Source: Telmatactis stephensoni (Eukaryota > Cnidaria > Anthozoa > Actiniaria > Isophelliidae). Taken from it: a stretch of 64,000 nt of DNA. This document shows, in pieces, positions 57,760-64,000 of this stretch. The notes beneath the pieces were generated by a model. The model searched no databases. It saw nothing but the letters and a program-made list of their open reading frames with translations, and was not told the origin of the DNA. The DNA is taken from NCBI GenBank assembly GCA_029948255.1, contig JALIZF010001873.1, forward strand, positions 903,001 to 967,000, given 5' to 3'. Made by a program: the position numbers and the translations under genes. Within the stretch, counting starts at the first letter, position 1. The number at the start of each line of letters is the position of its first letter.

Positions 57760-57838
57760 CATTCTCGTCCCCAGATCCCACTCATTCATCCTCCGACGGG
57801 GAGGAACGACAACCGAGGAGGATCTGGGGACGAGAATG
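57760..57838. repeat. 79-bp hairpin repeat
   Basis: A perfect 19-bp inverted repeat, CATTCTCGTCCCCAGATCC, surrounds a short loop that itself contains CCTCCGACGGGGAGG. It is a compact MITE-like unit. Confidence 0.8.
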
Positions 57839-58075
57839 GTCAAAATGACGTTTTCTTTTTCACAGGAGGCTGGTAAGTACCGTGGACGAGAAGGGCCACT
57901 TCAAACTTCAATGTTCAAACTTCCGAGTTTTGTTTCTTCTAGATAATCCTATTTTTGCACATATAAATGCTTTAGAATATATCGCCACAGATCAAATTTT
58001 TTTAGTCAGGAAAATAGAGTAAGCCAGTTATTGAAGATACTTGCAATTTATGCAATTCCGGAAAATTGCTTAAAA

Positions 58076-58720
58076 CCGTCAATGTTCAAACTTCAATGTT
58101 CAAACTTCATCGGGTCTCTCAGGGGGTCATCCTTGAAATCCAATGCGGCAAATTTAGCGAAATCCGATCCGGTCATTATCTCAGTTCAGGCGGGAGTTCA
58201 GGTCAGACTGCTGTTCGGGTGAGCTTACGATGGCGGATGTTTTCACGAAAACCAGTGAGCAGCACTACACGGGTGCATGTTTGTAAAATATAACTGCGCC
58301 CCCAAAATATTCATTATTCGAAAGCTATGTTCTTCCCTGTGTGGGACGTCCTGTATACGTGATTAATTCGTTACGTTACGTTACGTTCCTAATTCCTATA
58401 CGTAGTTAAGGATAGTTAGTCTTTAAATACAGGGTTTTTTAACTTTATTGTAAAATTTCCTGAAGAAGTCTACAGAGTTAAACCAAACGCGTAGGAGAAT
58501 TAAAAGTTTTACAAACTTGCACCCGTGTAGTACGTGCTGCTCACTGGTTTTCGTGAAAACTGAATCCGCCATCGTAAGCTCACCCGAACAGTAGTCTGAC
58601 CTGAACTCCCGGATTTCGCTAAATTTGCCGCATTGGATTTCAAGGATCGATGACCCCCTGAGAGACCCGATGATGTTTGAACATTGAAGTTTGAACATTG
58701 AAGTTGACCCTTCTCGTCCA
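58076..58720. repeat. large inverted repeat with arms of about 215-230 bp
   Basis: The arms at about 58076-58290 and about 58490-58720 are near-identical inverted copies separated by 200 bp. Shared landmarks are TCGGGTCTCTCAGGGGGTCA, AATCCAATGCGGCAAATTTA, GCTTACGATGGCGGAT and ACGAAAACCAGTGAGCAGCA. A related opening (GTACCGTGGACGAGAAGGGY) also occurs at 57877. Small open frames in both arms are mirror images and I do not call them genes. Confidence 0.85.
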
Positions 58721-58729
58721 CGGTAAGTA

Positions 58730-60718
58730 AGAGTATGTCAAGTCCTCATTGTCGGCCTTTAAACATTACTTCAAAGTTCGCACAATTAGTTCCAGTCCGA
58801 GTTCTAGCCTAACTAATTGCAAAGACTTTGAAATATCGCCGCAAGTCCGAATTAGTTCGAAATAGTTATGCATGCACGGATAATATCTATAACAGTTCAA
58901 AAAATTCCGTTCTGGCGACGAATTAGCTTGCAGCTCAGCGCTTGGTGGTAAGCAATATAGGAATTAGTAAGTTACGTGGTTAGGAGTTCGAGTCTCGGTA
59001 CTGGTTACCATGAAAATGTTTCAAGCGTCTTAAAATGTAAACTTTGATAAAGAACTATGTTTTTCTGAGCTAATATTTCTAAGAGTCACTATAGAAAGCG
59101 TTTACGATAAGATAGATAGAATAAAACACCGCAGGATTGTCTGGAAATCATTTCAAAGTACTTTAGAGCGGACTTTCCGGGGGTTTCAAAGTTCATCATG
59201 TGACCTAATTCGAGACACCTGGTTGGCTGATTACCCCATGAATAATGAATGAGTTTGAGAAAATATCTTCTCAATACCTATGTACAAAATGTCGTAAGCA
59301 TAACAGCAGATGGGGAAAATTTCGTTCGTTTGGAGAGTACTCTTCGTTCCGCAGGTTTTTAATGATAAGTAATATGTATTTATAATACTTCAAATGCATT
59401 CCCTGCTGACAGTTTCAACAGATACGAGTTGAAGAAAATTCCAAGTAGATTCATCAGACAGTCTATAAATTTAATAACACCATGAGATACATACAGATGG
59501 ACGTTTTGATGATTCAGTCTCGTGGTTAGTTACTGGATAGTCCGGGGATTTAGTCGTATGAATTCGGTATCCGAATTTTGTATTCCTACTGATTAAAAGG
59601 CCTAGGCATGGTGAAAAACACTCGAAAACTAATTTTCTAAAGAAGCGATTGCTGATTTAAGACGCATGGCCCTCAAATTGGTAAGTAGGTTTAATTTGTA
59701 TATCAGTAAATTGATTTAAAAATCATGAATATAAAATTGAAATGTATAAATAGATGAGGCTGTAGTGCAAACTAAGTGATTATCTATTTATTATATTTAT
59801 ATATCTATAAAACTTCCACCTAAAAATATATAATAATTGAGTAAAAATAATAATGAAGTGGAAATAAACTATAATGGCGAGGGACGCGCAACAGAGCTAG
59901 GCTCCAATTAAAGCCCTATGACTGAAAATAATCTACACTAATTAAAATGGTATTCACAAGCCTATTGATAGAAAATTTACAGTCCACTAACAAGGAACAC
60001 GGGCTAGCTTGTGAAGTCCATTTTAAACCATACACACACATGGACAAGAAAAAAAGAAATTCAATAAAATATGTATCAAGCTCCATATAAATTCTCACTA
60101 TCAAAATCAGAAACATATCCATAATTACATATCAAAAGCTCCCCTAGATCGAAAGACTTGCTTGGGAAACAGTGCTCTCCCTCAACACGGAAACGAGGCT
60201 GTTAAAAATTGGCTTTTGAAAATTGGCTGTTTGAACCAATTTGAATGGATTTTTGACAAAATCAGAAAATTATCAAATGAAGGCAGAACAGCACTTGATT
60301 AAGTCAAGTTACTATATGATCACATGTGCATGTAATAACTCCGTTAAATTATGTCCTTTTCTTACAACGTCCAAATTATAATAGTTAATCGCGTTTTCTA
60401 ATACAATGTCCTTGCTTTTGTCGGCATGTTTCATCGCCCTTTTTTAGATACATCAACACTTTTTGGAAAGCCTCCTGTTTCTTATCATACCATGTTGTCA
60501 GCTGGCAATTTTTCAATCAGTATTTTGTTCAGGCCTTGCTTTCGCATAGGCTAAATTGGTGCTTGCCTCATTTGTTTTTTTGTTGTTGTTGTTGTTGTTG
60601 TTTTTTTTTTTTGACGGAAGGTCGAGCTACAAGCCTGATGGTATAGACGGCGTCCGCAATAGGAAAGTCATGGACATCAAGAAGATTGGTTCTTTTGACA
60701 ACAGAGGCCTAATTATTA
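58730..60718. other. gene-free stretch
   Basis: No supported gene. At 58926-59010 a box-B-like GAGTTCGAGTCTC stands alone, without a convincing tRNA fold. (TTG)n occurs at about 60580-60600. Confidence 0.45.
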
Positions 60719-61083
60719 GGGACCTTAAGCAACCACGACGACGACGGCAGGGAAAACGGGACGTCAAAAAGTATTCAAGCGCAATATTTACTGCAATTTT
60801 TTTCGCTTATTTAATTTGAATTGTCATTCAGATCAGAGTTTTGAAATGAAAGAAAATGAAAGAGAGAGTTTCTGGGCGAACGGAAAATAAACTGGTTTGC
60901 GTCCTCAAGTTCCCGTTCTCTACACAGCGTGAAATCTGGACTTTTCACGTTGTAGTTTTGCAGAATACGGTTAATTTCCTTACAGCCCTTCTCATTTGCA
61001 CGTGCGTTTATTGTATTTTGTAATTAAGGCCATTGTCTTATGCCGTCGTCGTCCTCGTTGCCGTCTTCGTTGCTTAAGGTCCC
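60719..61083. mobile_element. 365-bp MITE, copy 1 (5-bp TATTA flanks)
   Basis: The ends are inverted (GGGACCTTAAGCAAC, extended imperfectly through GACGACGACGGC). TATTA flanks both sides directly (60714-60718 and 61084-61088). Its right 156 bp are identical, in inverted orientation, to the start of copy 2 at 63845. Confidence 0.88.
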
Positions 61084-61089
61084 TATTAT

Positions 61090-62016
61090 ATGGCAGGCCG
61101 GTCCGAAGAAAAAAAGGAAAAATATGATTGGTTCTCGGAGCGGTCGGAATCCAGCAGTATGGACCGGCATGCCGGACCGGGACTTGTACTTTTTTACGGT
61201 TTCTTGGCTGTTTTCTCTCGATTTGTTTCGTTTATGAAGCTAACAGTTGACATGAGTGAAAAATAAAGCAAAAAATCAAATGGCCCCCACTGATGCATGT
61301 CCAAATAGCTGTATCAACAATAATAAAACAGGCACCAAGATAAAAGAGACCGAACCATCATACAAAATACACCTTGAGAAAATGACTATCACGATCATGT
61401 CGTTCATTATCTTCAAAAAGACAGTTGTTTTTATGGCCATCGTCTTCAAGAGCCATGTAGATTTGGTACCAAAGCGATTGTAGACATTTTGGGAGAGTCT
61501 AGACGCGATTTTTAACTTACTTCTTCCTTTTCCAATCCAGCGAAGCCCATGACCTTTTTCAGGCGACAAACGAGGAAGCAAACTCACCAGAAAGTACAAA
61601 AGATGCTCCAAAAACAGCTTACGGTCCAATTATGACAGCTTGAAGTCGGTAAATTGAAGCAAAAAGAGTTTTTGTACTTTTTTCAAACTATTTTATTTAA
61701 ATTAGCTCTGTTCAAAATGAAAAGTCAGTTTGCTTTCTTTTATGTCAAAAGTTCAGTATTCCCTCCACGCGCGTGTCCACCCAAAAGAAAGCGCGGGAAT
61801 TTTTTTTTTTAATTTTCATATTTTTGCAAGGAAAAAGGGTTTTCTAAAATTGTTGTACTTTAGGTTTTTGGCTATTTTTCTTTGGAATTGCTCCTTGTTT
61901 CTTACAAAGTGATGATATCTTTATTTGACAATTTCTGTTCCTCATAAGTGAAAGTATCGGAAGTCAACTGAATGCAAACAAACTCAGTTTTCTAAAATCG
62001 GCTGGTCCTAATAAAT
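61090..62016. other. gene-free stretch
   Basis: No supported gene. A 117-residue minus-strand frame at 61276-61629 has a hydrophobic C-terminal half but no family resemblance that I can name. Confidence 0.4.
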
Positions 62017-62115
62017 AACTTATTGACCGAGCTTGTTCGGTTTGTTTGTTTTGCACGCAAAATAAAGAACTCAACCAAATGTCCTCCTATTCGGACCTGA
62101 CGCTCGGTCAATAAC
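62017..62115. repeat. 99-bp hairpin repeat
   Basis: TTATTGACCGAGCTTGTTCG at the left is mirrored by ACGCTCGGTCAATAA at the right. MITE-like, no coding capacity. Confidence 0.7.
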
Positions 62116-62186
62116 ATATAGGTATCCACCTTTTCTGAACAAATACGGAAAATGGTGTGTATTAAGCAATTATTGGATGAGGTCGA

Positions 62187-62291
62187 GTAGGATATGGGGA
62201 ATTATTAAGGCCGAGGTTTGTGTTATCTGCCGAAGCCTTCGGCTTCGGCAGATAACACAAACCTCGGCCTTAATAATTCCCCATATCCTAC
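62187..62291. repeat. perfect 105-bp palindrome
   Basis: Two identical inverted arms of 51 bp (starting GTAGGATATGGGGAATTATT) are separated by only TTC. Open frames on the two strands therefore mirror each other. It is a hairpin MITE or a cruciform-forming site. Confidence 0.95.
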
Positions 62292-62299
62292 GAGAAACG

Positions 62300-63285
62300 A
62301 ATTCAATAATTGTTTTATTATTTTTTGAAAATAATTCTTTCTCAGTTGTGCTTTGTTGACTAGAATACATGTTGTTGTTGTTGTTTTCCCGCTTTTGGCA
62401 TGAATCGCATAAATTAGCGTGACGTCATACCGCAAGCTAATTTTCCATATTTGAGAAAATTGCGTCATAACTTCGAATAATGGTTTTCAACATTTTCATA
62501 ACTCCAAATTTGGGCAGCAAGCCGGCGACTATGGTAATTTATCCGGTGGCTCTTAGCCAATCAAAACTCTTGAATTATTTTCAAAATATAATAATTGGTG
62601 TTATTTATACAGGTAATTTTGTAAGCGCCATTCTTTTCGTGTGATATTTCAGTAAAAAAACTTTTTCAGAACTGAAGCCCTATTTGCATTAATGTAAGAT
62701 AGTCATCTTAGCTTGGAACATTTGGCGAATGGATCTCACTCTTTCCTCGTACGTTTGTGCAACATTTCGCGGAGTTAGGGCAATTCATGCGGTGACTGTT
62801 GGTGAACATGTTGCCCGGCAATCGCTCAAATAGTATTTCTACGTTGAACGCTGGTGCGATTAATTCCCTAAATTAAGTAATTAAGGGATTCTTTACAATT
62901 TATGTTCCATTTGCAATTGTATTATTTAGTATGACTATTTGAGTGGACCGAGTGCCTGTAATTTATTAGCTGTATAGCTAAGTTCTCTTTCACTATAAGC
63001 AAATCATTTACGTACATTACAAATACTCATAATCACTACTCCGTATTGGTACTTAAGTTTTTCAAGTTTCTGAGGTCAGATATATCTGTATTCTGTAACC
63101 AAACACTAAAAATCTCTTCTAGTGGAGTTTCCATGCAAGCACTCAGAACACTGGAAGATCATCTTACCCTATTTTGCGATATTTTACGATGTTACCCTGA
63201 AAAGATCATTAATTAAAGCTTTCTTTCTTCATCTACAAGCTAGTCTCCCTCTTACCTCCACATAGGTGCGTATAGGACGCATACA
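62300..63285. other. gene-free stretch
   Basis: No supported gene; a short (GTT)n at 62370-62385. Confidence 0.5.
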
Positions 63286-63287
63286 TA

Positions 63288-63590
63288 ATAGTTATACGAT
63301 GGTTTCGAGTGGAATACCGTGAAATATCCCACAAGTCACTTGTATTTTCTAGTATACACACGAGCTTTTAGGCGAGTGTGTATTCAAAGAAAATACAAGT
63401 GACGAGTGGGATATCCACAGTATGCCACGAGAAACTATTGTATAACTATTGTATCCCACGCCAGAAAAAAATACAGCAAATTGGCGCAATGTATCATGGG
63501 AAGGATCAGTTGAATACCGCCGAATATACAACGGCTTTTCTGCTTTCTGATTGGCTGTATTTTTTCTGGTGTGAGATAAATAGTTATATG
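63288..63590. mobile_element. compound foldback MITE
   Basis: The first palindrome (63288-63453) has arms with ATAGTTATAC, TGGAATACCGTG and TCACTTGTATTTTC. The second (63440-63590) has ATACAGCAAATT/GATTGGCTGTAT with TTTTTTCTGG. Both share an ATAGTTATA-type terminus, so the whole may be one element of about 300 bp with nested inverted repeats. Confidence 0.7.
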
Positions 63591-63844
63591 TGATCCTCGA
63601 AATTTTATAGACTTATGGATAAAATTTAAAGATAGTAGTGTTATGATACACTTTTCCAGTTTTAATTAGTTTTTGGTTTACCGCGTTAGTTTTAATAATT
63701 TGGTGGTTTATAGTCTTCAGTATGCTGTCATTTTGCTGACAAGAGTAATTTCAGTTTAGAATATCAAAGTATAGAATATCAAAGTAGGGAATTCCCCTTG
63801 GCTTTAAGAAACAATAGATTAACCTTGACATCTCTGGAATAATA

Positions 63845-64000
63845 GGGACCTTAAGCAACGAAGACGGCAACGAGGACGACGACGGCATAAGACAATGGCC
63901 TTAATTACAAAATACAATAAACGCACGTGCAAATGAGAAGGGCTGTAAGGAAATTAACCGTATTCTGCAAAACTACAACGTGAAAAGTCCAGATTTCACG
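63845..64000. mobile_element. 365-bp MITE, copy 2 (runs off the window)
   Basis: All 156 bp present are identical to the reverse complement of 60928-61083. Only the first part lies in the window, so its far end and flank cannot be checked. Confidence 0.9.

Noticed and set aside
58926..59010. tRNA gene or fourth SINE head on the plus strand
   Set aside because: A box-B-like GAGTTCGAGTCTC is present, but no proper box A or cloverleaf can be drawn.
62170..62468. Mirror-image small proteins on both strands
   Set aside because: Produced by the perfect palindrome at 62187-62291.

Overview
The window looks like nuclear DNA of an animal, most likely a cnidarian and probably an anthozoan (stony coral or sea anemone). 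It is AT-rich and intron-poor, with four single-exon rhodopsin-type GPCR loci scattered among many small foldback transposons, tRNA-headed SINEs and non-LTR retrotransposons. I infer the taxon from this composition; nothing in the sequence proves it.

Host genes. Three GPCR genes are intact (2538-3581 +, 21051-22094 -, 49151-50221 -). A fourth (24929-25823 -) is broken by a one-base frameshift at the E-R motif after TM3. All four lack the usual TM3/ECL2 disulfide cysteines. Three carry a cysteine pair in the third extracellular loop, so they look like a lineage-specific group near the melanocortin/lysophospholipid/cannabinoid-type receptors. I found no other convincing host gene.

The most unusual object is at 10531-16192. 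It is a 5,662-bp element with 346 bp of perfectly identical terminal inverted repeat (about 457/477 bp including the diverged inner part), a perfect 6-bp target duplication (AAGGGC) and termini that begin AG. It holds four intact, densely packed genes: a zinc-finger-containing A32/FtsK-like packaging ATPase, a small basic protein that resembles a minor virion protein, and two cysteine-rich proteins. The termini and ATPase are Polinton/Maverick-like, but there is no polymerase B, integrase or recognisable capsid gene. I read it as a young, compact, trans-mobilised satellite of a Polinton-like virus or element.

Other mobile DNA. At 34.0-41.3 kb three related reverse transcriptase plus restriction-like-endonuclease retrotransposons (R4/Dong-like) lie head to tail on the minus strand. 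Each is 5'-truncated and each follows a (TAA)n tract. At 17.0-18.3 kb a 400-bp tandem array, bounded by 74-bp hairpin units, sits inside the (TTTA)n tail of another LINE. At 54.0 kb a LINE remnant keeps a 2A-like ribosome-skipping motif. At 42.1-43.1 kb a 930-bp TIR element has mirror-ordered subterminal repeats and a small ORF. The rest is foldback MITEs (at least fifteen), three tRNA-derived SINEs, microsatellites and featureless AT-rich DNA.

Layout: 0-10.5 kb, GPCR 1 and MITEs; 10.5-16.2 kb, the ATPase element; 17-19.4 kb, array plus LINE; 21-26 kb, GPCRs 2 and 3; 26-33 kb, mostly empty with MITEs; 34-41.3 kb, retrotransposon chain; 41.9-47.5 kb, MITEs and SINEs; 49-50 kb, GPCR 4; 52-64 kb, repeats.
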